Source: Nodosilinea sp. FACHB-131
GTDB taxonomy: Bacteria > Cyanobacteriota > Cyanobacteriia > Phormidesmidales > Phormidesmidaceae
NCBI RefSeq assembly: GCF_014695395.1
Contig: NZ_JACJOF010000004.1
Coordinates: 124,001-188,000, forward strand
Direction: 5' to 3'
DNA length: 64,000 nt
In this document: in pieces, positions 54,542 to 61,456 of the stretch
How the letters are laid out: the number at the start of each line of letters is the position of its first letter
How positions within the stretch are numbered: position 1 is the first letter of the stretch
The notes under the pieces: generated by a model
The model's input: the letters and a program-made list of their open reading frames with translations, nothing else
Database searches by the model: none
What the model was told of the DNA's origin: nothing
Position numbers and translations under genes: made by a program

Positions 54542-55663
54542 CTAAAGCGGAGCATTATCGCGATCGCAGCTGCCCCCCAGTGCCTCAACCACCACGCAGG
54601 TATTCACCACCAGCACCTCCTGCATGGTTGCGGCGGCACTGCCGGGGCCACCCGGTCCTTCCACGAAGAGGGGTTGCTCTGCTACGGTAACGCCCGCATC
54701 CTTAGCAACGGTTTCAATCAGTTGGGGGTTGGTGGTAGTTTCGGCAAAAATGGTGGGCACCTGGGCGGCTTTGACCTGCTCCACTAGGGCCGTGAGCGCA
54801 CCGGGCGTCGGCTTTTCGTCAGTGCTGAGACCACTGAGCGCCCCCTTGACTTCAAAGCCGTAGGCCTCGGCAAAGTAGCCAAAGGAATTGTGGGTTGTCA
54901 CGAGCTGGCGCTGGTCGGCGGCTATGGTAGCCACCTGGGTTTGAATCCAGCGGTCAATGTCTTCAAACTGCGAGACTAGGCGGTTGGCATTCTCGGCGTA
55001 GAGGTCAGCTTGATCGGGGTTAATTTCGGTGAGGCGATCGGCAATCACCGAGGCCATAGCGGCATTGTGGGTAGCGCTGTGCCAGATGTGCGGATCGGGC
55101 ACAGCGTCGGCATCGGCGGTGGCACGGTGGTCGTGCTCATTGCCGTGGTCGTGGTTGTGCTCATCGCCGTGGTCGTGGTTGTGCTCATCGCCCTCTGCAT
55201 GAGCGGCTTCATTGCTGTGGTCGTGGGCGTGGGCCTCGCCCATCAGCGGCGTTGGCACTGCCTGCTCGTAAACAGCCACCCGCGTTGCCTCAGTGGTGCT
55301 CGCTTCCACCATCTCGATTAGGGTGGGGGCAAAGCCGTAGCCGTCGTAGAGCACCAGGTCGGCTTGCTCAAGGGCTTGGCGATCGGAGGGTTTGACCTGG
55401 TAGGTGTGGGGGTCGGTGCCGGGGTCGAGCAGGCAGGTGAGAGTGACGGTGGTTTCGGCAATTTGCTGGGTGAGGTCGCAGAGCACGCTGGTGGTGGCAA
55501 CGACCACTGGGCTGTCTGCCTGGGCTACCGGGGCATCAGCTTCGGATTCTGTGACTGGGCCACGGTTGCCGCTGCACCCGACTAGCCCTACCGCCAGGGC
55601 GATCGCAGCGCCCCACCGCCTTACCCCCAGCGGCAATGGCTGGGCCGTTCGGTGTAAAAACAT
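54542..55663 (-). CDS. znuA: Zinc ABC transporter substrate-binding lipoprotein ZnuA
   Basis: Periplasmic cluster 9 metal-binding protein of 373 residues. N-terminal hydrophobic region ends LVGCS, a lipoprotein site. The core shows VVATTSVLCDLTQQI, the His of DPHTYQVKPSD and a charged His/Asp loop at about 145-190 (AHAHDHSNEAAHAEG, repeated DEHNHDHG). It continues IWHSATHNAAMA and TTHNSFGYFAEAYG. The His-rich loop suggests zinc. It diverges from the ATPase gene over 63-72 bp with a Zur-like palindrome between. Confidence 0.94.
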   Translation of the reverse strand: MFLHRTAQPLPLGVRRWGAAIALAVGLVGCSGNRGPVTESEADAPVAQADSPVVVATTSVLCDLTQQIAETTVTLTCLLDPGTDPHTYQVKPSDRQALEQADLVLYDGYGFAPTLIEMVEASTTEATRVAVYEQAVPTPLMGEAHAHDHSNEAAHAEGDEHNHDHGDEHNHDHGNEHDHRATADADAVPDPHIWHSATHNAAMASVIADRLTEINPDQADLYAENANRLVSQFEDIDRWIQTQVATIAADQRQLVTTHNSFGYFAEAYGFEVKGALSGLSTDEKPTPGALTALVEQVKAAQVPTIFAETTTNPQLIETVAKDAGVTVAEQPLFVEGPGGPGSAAATMQEVLVVNTCVVVEALGGSCDRDNAPL

Positions 55664-55707
55664 GACCTACTTTTTCCCAGAAATGGACAACTGCTTTAGT
55701 ATGATAG

Positions 55708-55722
55708 TGATAATGGTTATCA
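55708..55722. promoter_or_regulatory. Zur/Fur-family operator-like palindrome
   Basis: TGATAATGGTTATCA contains a perfect TGATAA-TGG-TTATCA palindrome in the divergent spacer of the zinc uptake genes, close to both starts. The sequence fits the A/T-rich TGATAATnATTATCA-type Zur box; binding would repress both genes when zinc is sufficient. Confidence 0.82.
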
Positions 55723-55735
55723 TTTCATGGGTGCC

Positions 55736-56479
55736 ATGCTAGAGGTTCAAAACCTGTCTGTCAACTACCGGGGAATGTCAGCCCTAGAGAACGTTTCTCT
55801 GTCCCTAAACGCAGGGGAACTGGTCGGGTTGATTGGCCCCAACGGTGCGGGCAAAAGCACCCTAATTCAAGCGATGCTGGGGCTGGTGCCCTGTCGGGGG
55901 CAGGTGCTTTTTCAGGGTGCGCCGCTGCGACGACGGCGGCAGTCGGTGGCCTACGTGCCCCAGCGATCGCGCATCGACTGGGATTACCCGATCACCGCCG
56001 GGCAGGTGGCGATGATGGCGCAATCGGCTTTGGCGGGATGGTTTCGGCGGCCTAGCCAGCGGGCACGGCAGCGGGTTACCGTGGCTCTCGAACGGGTGGA
56101 TATGCTGCATTTGTGCGATCGCCCCATCGGTCAGCTCTCTGGCGGTCAGCAGCAGCGCGTGTTTCTCGCTCGCGCTCTAGCCCAGGATGCTGACCTGCTG
56201 CTGCTCGATGAACCGTTTACCGGCATCGACAAAAAGACCGAAGCCCTAATGCTGGCGATCTTCGCCGAACTTCAGGCCGAGGGCAAAACTCTAGTGGTTT
56301 GCAGCCATGAGTGGGGCGAGGCCCTGCACCGCTACGATCGCCTACTGCTGCTCAATCGGCAGCTGCTAGCCGATGACACCCCCCAGGCGGTGATGACCTT
56401 CGACAATATTCAGCGGGCCTACGGTCAGGGGCCAGAACCCAGCGGGGCGATCGCCTCCTATGCCGATTTCTTTTGCTGA
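55736..56479 (+). CDS. znuC: Zinc/manganese ABC transporter ATPase ZnuC
   Basis: ATPase of a metal uptake ABC transporter, about 247 residues. Walker A GPNGAGKST, Q-loop and YVPQRSRIDWDYPITAGQVA (typical of the metal class), signature LSGGQQQRV, Walker B LLLLDEPFTG and H-loop CSHEWGEAL are present. Start at 55736 (MLEVQNLS) is preferred; an in-frame ATG at 55727 is nearer the operator. It pairs with ZnuA; the permease ZnuB gene does not follow, and the next plus-strand gene is a GST. Confidence 0.92.
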   Translation: MLEVQNLSVNYRGMSALENVSLSLNAGELVGLIGPNGAGKSTLIQAMLGLVPCRGQVLFQGAPLRRRRQSVAYVPQRSRIDWDYPITAGQVAMMAQSALAGWFRRPSQRARQRVTVALERVDMLHLCDRPIGQLSGGQQQRVFLARALAQDADLLLLDEPFTGIDKKTEALMLAIFAELQAEGKTLVVCSHEWGEALHRYDRLLLLNRQLLADDTPQAVMTFDNIQRAYGQGPEPSGAIASYADFFC

Positions 56480-56535
56480 GGGCGCGGTCTTGGGCGAATT
56501 GTTTAAGGCAACTTCTGAAGAATAGCTGCCCTAAT

Positions 56536-56552
56536 GGTGGGCAGTGCCCACC
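56536..56552. repeat. GGTGGGCA/TGCCCACC palindrome
   Basis: A 17-bp near-perfect palindrome GGTGGGCAGTGCCCACC, 57 bp after znuC, followed by CTACAG. This type recurs in many cyanobacterial spacers; only one copy is seen in the window. No T-run. Confidence 0.6.
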
Positions 56553-56624
56553 CTACAGCGGCTACAGGTGCTGAATTAAAGCTGGTGTTCTCTTTTCCAA
56601 GAATCTTCTAAGGCGTCTGCTGCC

Positions 56625-56876
56625 TCAGGGTAGCGACCACAGGGTAGTGGTCAGACCCGTCGCGAGCGCCCACCTTCGCAGCCAAATACCCAGCGGCAGC
56701 AGGAGAACAACGGGCACGAATAAATAAAACGCGATCGTATTCAACAGCGCCAGCCACCAAAATCGGTCGAAGAAAACGAGTCGCAACCCAAACCAAACGG
56801 CGATCGCGCCGATATAAATCCAGCTTAAACGTTGGGTTAGAATTTGCAAATTGGCCCGAAACCGATGGCGAGGCAT
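56625..56876 (-). CDS. Small membrane protein, possible truncated gene
   Basis: 83 residues with a basic start (MPRHRFRANLQILTQRLSW) and two or three hydrophobic segments (YIGAIAVWFGLRLVFF, then LLNTIAFYLFVPVVLLLPL). It resembles the membrane N-terminus of longer cyanobacterial endonuclease/exonuclease/phosphatase-family proteins, but no catalytic domain follows; the frame stops at LWSLP. It may be a remnant or a genuine small protein. The frame also extends to 56967 in a different reading phase without support. Confidence 0.5.
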   Translation of the reverse strand: MPRHRFRANLQILTQRLSWIYIGAIAVWFGLRLVFFDRFWWLALLNTIAFYLFVPVVLLLPLGIWLRRWALATGLTTTLWSLP

Positions 56877-57123
56877 GTAGTGGTTTTATCTGAGACTGAA
56901 CTTTGCTAATAGTGGCTTCAAAAATAATGACCCAAGCACCGTGGGGGACAGCTTTTGAATGATACAATCCCTACCCGGTAGAATACGCCTGCTCCACAAT
57001 GGGCTGCGCTACTGCGGACGATGGTTCTAGGGGCAGATAGAGTCTTGGACAATACCGGCACAAGACGAATCGCGGTAGGTTGAAGAGGCCGCTTGTGGCA
57101 CTGATACTTACTGGCTAACTGAG

Positions 57124-57750
57124 ATGACCCAATACACGCTCTACGGACCGACCATCAGTACCTATGTGCGCACCGTCCGCATGATTTTGGCGGAAACCAA
57201 CACGCCCTACGACTTTAAAGAAGTCGATATCTTTAGCGATCGCGATCCCGAGTACCTGGCTAAGCATCCCTTTGGCAAGGTCCCCACCCTGGAGATCGAT
57301 GGGGAAACGCTTTACGAAACCTGTGCCATTGTGGAATATCTCGATACGGTAGTAGGCAACCGCGCCTTCACCCCCGCCGACCCTATGGGCCAGGCCCGCA
57401 TGCGCCAAATTATGGGGATCGTCGATAGCTATCTCTACACCCCGGCAATCAGCACGATCACCATTCAGCGGCTGATTGTGCCCAGCCAGGGCGGGCAACC
57501 CGATGATGCTGCCGTGGCCGACGCGACACCCAAGGCGAAGACGGCCCTGGAGGCAATTGAGGCGATCGCTTCCTGTAGCCCCTACCTGCTCGGTCCCACC
57601 ATTACCCTGGCCGATTTCTACCTCATGCCGGTGATGCTCTATCTGTCGAAAACGCCAGAATTTGCCGCCGTCACCAGCGAAATTCCTAAGCTCAATAGTT
57701 GGTGGGCCGAGGTCAGCCATCGCCCCAGCTTCTTGGAAGTGATTTCCTAG
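57124..57750 (+). CDS. Glutathione S-transferase family protein
   Basis: Soluble GST of 208 residues. The thioredoxin-like N-domain shows YTLYGPTISTYVRTVRM, LAKHPFGKVPTLEIDG (cis-Pro, glutathione site) and ETCAIVEYLD (GSH gamma-glutamyl site). The helical C-domain has TLADFYLMPVMLYL. Tyr/Ser near the N-terminus is the likely catalytic residue. Single gene, followed by a strong hairpin shared with the converging argB. Confidence 0.92.
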   Translation: MTQYTLYGPTISTYVRTVRMILAETNTPYDFKEVDIFSDRDPEYLAKHPFGKVPTLEIDGETLYETCAIVEYLDTVVGNRAFTPADPMGQARMRQIMGIVDSYLYTPAISTITIQRLIVPSQGGQPDDAAVADATPKAKTALEAIEAIASCSPYLLGPTITLADFYLMPVMLYLSKTPEFAAVTSEIPKLNSWWAEVSHRPSFLEVIS

Positions 57751-57775
57751 GGCGGCATTTCTTTGAAAAATGTGC

Positions 57776-57803
57776 GTAGGGGCGCAGCAGGCTGCGCCCC
57801 TAC
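57776..57803. terminator. Perfect hairpin between GST and argB genes
   Basis: GTAGGGGCGCAGC and GCTGCGCCCCTAC are perfectly complementary over 13 bases around AG. It sits between the converging genes (GST stop at 57750, argB stop at 57819). No long T-run on the plus strand; probably a bidirectional terminator or a dispersed repeat of the same design known from many bacteria. Confidence 0.8.
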
Positions 57804-57818
57804 AAAATTCCTTTGGGC

Positions 57819-58724
57819 CTACCCCCGAAACTCTGAGGCCACAATCATCGAGCCAATACCCAGATCGCTAAAGATCTCCAGCAGCAGGGCGTGGGGTACG
57901 CGACCGTCGAGAATGTGGGCGGCACCGACGCCCTGGGCGAGCGATCGCACACAGCAGTTCACTTTCGGAATCATTCCCCCAGACACCACCCCGGTCTCAA
58001 TCAGCTGCCGCGCCTGCTGAATATCGAGCTTGGGCAGCAGGGTAGAAGGGTCGTGGTAGTCTTCCAAAATGCCCTTGGTGTCGGTGAGCAAAATCAGCTT
58101 TTCGGCCCCCAAGGCAGCGGCAATTTCCCCCGCTACGGTGTCGGCGTTGATGTTGTAGGCCTGGCCTGTTTCGTCGCTGGCCACGCTCGACACGATGGGA
58201 ATGTAGCCCGCCTCCACCAGCGTTTTGATAATGCCCGAGTTAATGTTGCTCACCTCGCCCACAAAACCCACATCGGCCGAGCCTTGGGGCCGAGCGGTGA
58301 TCAGGCTGCCGTCTTTGCCGCAGAGGCCCACGGCCTTGCCTCCCTCCTGATTGATCAGCGACACCAGCTCCTTGTTGACCCGGCCCACCAGCACCATTTC
58401 CACCACATCCATCGTCGGGGCATCGGTGACCCGCAGGCCGTCTTTAAACTGGGGCTCAATGCCCAGCTTGCCCAGCCAGATGTTGATTTCGGGGCCACCG
58501 CCGTGCACTACCACCGGGCGAATGCCCACACAGGACATAAACACAATGTCGCGGATCACGCCGGCTTTTAGGCTGCCGTCTTTCATCGCCGCGCCGCCGT
58601 ACTTCACCACCACCGTGCGGCCCCGAAACTGCTGAATGTAGGGCAACGCCTCGCTGAGGATGCGAACTCGAGCGGCCTCAGCCTCGTGGATGCTGTCCGT
58701 TTGTGAAGAAGGAGACTGAACCAT
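57819..58724 (-). CDS. argB: Acetylglutamate kinase ArgB
   Basis: Phosphorylates N-acetylglutamate, the regulated second step of arginine synthesis. 301 residues. Clear motifs: [12 protein letters not shown] (phosphate-binding Lys), [29 protein letters not shown] and LLTDTKGIL. In cyanobacteria the enzyme is controlled by the PII protein; the N-terminal helix ([20 protein letters not shown]) needed for hexamer formation and arginine inhibition is present. ATG at 58724. argJ is 31 kb away. Confidence 0.97.
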   Translation of the reverse strand: MVQSPSSQTDSIHEAEAARVRILSEALPYIQQFRGRTVVVKYGGAAMKDGSLKAGVIRDIVFMSCVGIRPVVVHGGGPEINIWLGKLGIEPQFKDGLRVTDAPTMDVVEMVLVGRVNKELVSLINQEGGKAVGLCGKDGSLITARPQGSADVGFVGEVSNINSGIIKTLVEAGYIPIVSSVASDETGQAYNINADTVAGEIAAALGAEKLILLTDTKGILEDYHDPSTLLPKLDIQQARQLIETGVVSGGMIPKVNCCVRSLAQGVGAAHILDGRVPHALLLEIFSDLGIGSMIVASEFRG

Positions 58725-58769
58725 GGCGCTACCGATAGGGTTGGCGGAAATTAAGCTGCCAGTAGTGTA

Positions 58770-59333
58770 TCAATTGAGCACGGCAGAATCAGTCTTAGCG
58801 CTAATTCTTTCGGCCACCAGGTCGAGAATGCGGGCGGCGATCGCCCCCACCTCATCCCCTGCCTCCACCGTCATCCGCACATCGGCTTGGGCGTAGAGGT
58901 GCTGCCGCTGCTCTAAAAGGGTTGTCAGCTTAGTTTCCCAATCCTGCCCCTGCAACAGCGGTCGGCCCTCATCCCCCGCCAATCGCCCTTGCAGCACTGC
59001 GGTTGGCACATCCAGCCACACCACAATGCCGTGGTGCAGGTAGCTCCAGTTTTGCTGCTGGGTGACAATGCCGCCACCCGTGGCGATCACCAGGCGACGG
59101 TAGGCTGACAGTTCTGCCAGCACCTCGGTTTCTAGCTGGCGAAAGGCGGTTTCTCCCTGCCTGGCAAAGAGGTCGGGAATAGACTGCCCCGCCGCTGCCT
59201 CTATCACGGCATCGGTATCAAAGAACTGATAGCCGAGCATCTGGGCTAGGGCCGCGCCCGTGCTGCTTTTGCCAGCGCCCATCATGCCGATGAGGTAGAG
59301 GTTAATGCCGTTGAGGCGATCGGTCAGGGTCAT
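58770..59333 (-). CDS. aroK: Shikimate kinase AroK
   Basis: Phosphorylates shikimate in chorismate synthesis. 187 residues from the ATG at 59333 (MTLTDRLNGINLYLIGMMG). Walker A GMMGAGKSS, the shikimate-binding FFDTDAVIE and IVTQQQN-type loops (VIATGGGIVTQQQ), and an RPLL lid (GRPLLQG) are visible. The frame runs 216 bp further upstream with proline-rich sequence overlapping the next gene, which is not coding. A G-rich repeat lies between this start and the upstream gene. Confidence 0.95.
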   Translation of the reverse strand: MTLTDRLNGINLYLIGMMGAGKSSTGAALAQMLGYQFFDTDAVIEAAAGQSIPDLFARQGETAFRQLETEVLAELSAYRRLVIATGGGIVTQQQNWSYLHHGIVVWLDVPTAVLQGRLAGDEGRPLLQGQDWETKLTTLLEQRQHLYAQADVRMTVEAGDEVGAIAARILDLVAERISAKTDSAVLN

Positions 59334-59341
59334 GGAAGAGT

Positions 59342-59388
59342 CGATGGGTGGATGGGTAGGTGGGTGGGGGGAGGGAGATAGGTAGGAC
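59342..59388. repeat. G-rich run upstream of aroK
   Basis: GGGTGGATGGGTAGGTGGGT then GGGGGGAGGGAGATAGG resembles the runs at 14281 and 50681. It lies in the 91-bp gap before aroK and could affect transcription or fold as a quadruplex. Confidence 0.75.
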
Positions 59389-59424
59389 AAGGCTAGGGCC
59401 GTCCGAAATAACGCCCGGCAGAAT

Positions 59425-60594
59425 TTAGGGGGTGAGGGCGTCGTCGGCGTCGTCCCATTCGTCGCTGGGGGGGCGGTTTGGGGCAGGTTCGTTGCGATCG
59501 GTCCAGGTGGTGACGGTTGCTTCGGCAGCGGCGGTGTAGGGAGGCACAATCACTCGATAATCGGCATCGACGACGCCATCTTCAGCGATTTCGGGTTCAC
59601 CGAGGTCGTCATCTTTCGCCTCATCTCTAGTGTAGGCACTATTGTCAGCCGCATAGACCGAGCCTCTGGTATAGGCCGTGTCAGCATACCGGGGGTCTGG
59701 GTCATTGCCGTAGATGACGTCATCGGGGGGGGCATAGATATTGTCAACCTGGCCGCTCTGAGGTGCTGGGTCGCTCTCATCGCGATAGCTGTAGGAGTAC
59801 AGCGAGCCATCGCGATACGTTCGGCGCGGCGCTTGGGAGGCTTCAAAGTCACGATTGGGGTCGCGGCTGGGGTCACTGTTCTGTCCCCAGCCCTGGGTAA
59901 TGTCATCCAGGTGATCCTCTACTGGACTGACTCCAGGCGCTCGGTAGGGGCGATTTTCTAGCCCGTCCCAGTCGGTGTCGAGTTCGCGCAGCGACTCGTT
60001 GACTCGCTGCTGCTGTTTGGCCTGCTGCTTGCTGCTGCTAAACCAGGTGGTGACGCTATCGACTATCCCCGAGGCTGAGGAGGATGACGAGGTAGTTTCG
60101 GGTTTAGGAGCCTGGCTGAGCGATTCCCAATCGCTCCACTGGGCGGGCGATTTCAAATTTGTCCAGGCTCGCCAGCTGGGGTCATCGTCAGCGGAATTAT
60201 TGCTGCTGGTGCTTGGAGAGGCGGGCGATCGCCCCGCTCCACCACTTCTCGATCCGGGTGTGGTGTAGGGCGGTGGCACGTTGCGCCCAGCCTGGCTAGC
60301 CGTCGAGGCCGTCCCAGAGGATGAACCGGTGGGTTCGTAGAAGGACTGAGGCCGATATTTATAGGCCGTGGAGCGATTGCCGCCGCCGGGGCCAATGGAC
60401 CCTAGCAGGGCCGTCAATACCAGGGTGGTTAACGCCCCTAAACCTACGGCCCCCGTCAGCCAAATGCCAAGCGGCAAAGCCTGGGTTGTACCGCCAAAAA
60501 AGACCAGGGGTAGAGTCGGGGCCAAGTTCTGCACCCCCAGCAGCAGCACTGCCCCCAAAACCAGTAAGACCACAATTAGACGTATGGTAGCCAT
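59425..60594 (-). CDS. LapA-like membrane protein with long disordered tail
   Basis: 389 residues. The first about 65 carry two hydrophobic segments (LIVVLLVLGAVLLLGVQNLA, then GIWLTGAVGLGALTTLVLT) in the LapA/DUF1049 arrangement. The remaining 320 are polar, rich in Ser, Asp, Pro, Tyr and Thr, with few hydrophobics, and should be disordered on one side of the membrane. Function is unknown in cyanobacteria. ATG at 60594; the end lies 91 bp before aroK, so co-transcription is possible. Confidence 0.72.
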   Translation of the reverse strand: MATIRLIVVLLVLGAVLLLGVQNLAPTLPLVFFGGTTQALPLGIWLTGAVGLGALTTLVLTALLGSIGPGGGNRSTAYKYRPQSFYEPTGSSSGTASTASQAGRNVPPPYTTPGSRSGGAGRSPASPSTSSNNSADDDPSWRAWTNLKSPAQWSDWESLSQAPKPETTSSSSSASGIVDSVTTWFSSSKQQAKQQQRVNESLRELDTDWDGLENRPYRAPGVSPVEDHLDDITQGWGQNSDPSRDPNRDFEASQAPRRTYRDGSLYSYSYRDESDPAPQSGQVDNIYAPPDDVIYGNDPDPRYADTAYTRGSVYAADNSAYTRDEAKDDDLGEPEIAEDGVVDADYRVIVPPYTAAAEATVTTWTDRNEPAPNRPPSDEWDDADDALTP

Positions 60595-60643
60595 GGTCAG
60601 CCCTATAGCGTCATCTTGCTCATCCTATCGTGACTCGCGGAGG

Positions 60644-61288
60644 TTAGACGTTAGATAGGTGCCCCTGCCAGCGGTTAAGGGGCACACAGTCGATGTCGAG
60701 CTGATCGAGGGCGCGGGCCACCACAAAATCCACCAAGTCATCGATAGTCTGAGGCTGGTGGTACCAGGCCGGAATTGCGGGCACAATGCGCGCCCCGGCC
60801 TCGGCTAGGGTCGTCAGGTTGCGCAGGTGAATCAGGCTAAAGGGAGTTTCGCGTGGCACCACCACCAGCTTGCGGCCTTCTTTGAGCTGGACGTCGGCGG
60901 CTCGCTCCAACAGGTCAGAACTCAGGCCCGCCGCCAGTCGTCCCACAGTGCTCATGCTGCACGGTATTACCACCATCCCCGCTGCCCGGTACGAGCCGCT
61001 GGCAATGGTAGCCCCCACATCTCCCCAGGGATGGCAGCGCAGCTTGCCTGCGGTGGGTACCTCAGCCTGGTCGCGCCAAAACTGCTCCTGCTTCTCAGGG
61101 TCGAGGGGCATGTGAATACCTGATTCGGCCTGCCACACCATTTGCGAGGCCTTGGATGCAACTAAATCCACGACGCCGTCGGCGTTGAGCACGTGTCGCA
61201 ACGTGCGCACGGCATAAATCAAACCCGATGCGCCGGTCACTCCCACAATGAGAGGACGAGAGGGTGCAGGGGGTGGGGTTGTAGGCAT
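60644..61288 (-). CDS. ubiX: Flavin prenyltransferase UbiX
   Basis: Makes prenylated FMN, the cofactor of UbiD-type decarboxylases, here presumably for plastoquinone synthesis. 214 residues. Motifs: VGVTGASGLIYAVRTLRH (FMN loop), SGSYRAAGMVVIPCSMSTVG and LVVVPRETPFSLIHLRN. ATG at 61288 chosen. Normal length. A G-rich run immediately precedes the gene. Confidence 0.96.
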   Translation of the reverse strand: MPTTPPPAPSRPLIVGVTGASGLIYAVRTLRHVLNADGVVDLVASKASQMVWQAESGIHMPLDPEKQEQFWRDQAEVPTAGKLRCHPWGDVGATIASGSYRAAGMVVIPCSMSTVGRLAAGLSSDLLERAADVQLKEGRKLVVVPRETPFSLIHLRNLTTLAEAGARIVPAIPAWYHQPQTIDDLVDFVVARALDQLDIDCVPLNRWQGHLSNV

Positions 61289-61335
61289 GGGGAAGGGGTG
61301 GGGACGATGGGGAGGATGGGGGAGGTAGAGAAGCA
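61288..61335. repeat. G-rich run upstream of ubiX
   Basis: GGGGAAGGGGTGGGGACGAT then GGGGAGGATGGGGGAGG on the plus strand covers the ubiX leader. A complementary C-rich run lies at 61420-61455 near the RNase R stop; the two could pair across the 100-bp spacer. Confidence 0.7.
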
Positions 61336-61456
61336 GGTAATTCCAAGTTGAGATGACTGCGCCCCCACCTGTCCTGCTTCATCCTAACGACCTGCTAGTA
61401 TTCAAGCCAGCGCCCCAATCTCCATCTCCCCCACCCTCCCTGTCTCCCTCACTCAC

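Noticed and set aside
57776-57803. GTAGGGGCGCAGC palindrome as a mobile element end
   Set aside because: Only one copy seen here, position between converging genes is better explained as a terminator.
59334-59549. 216-bp N-terminal extension of the aroK frame
   Set aside because: Proline-rich low-complexity translation that comes from the G-rich spacer and overlaps the upstream gene; the family start is at 59333.
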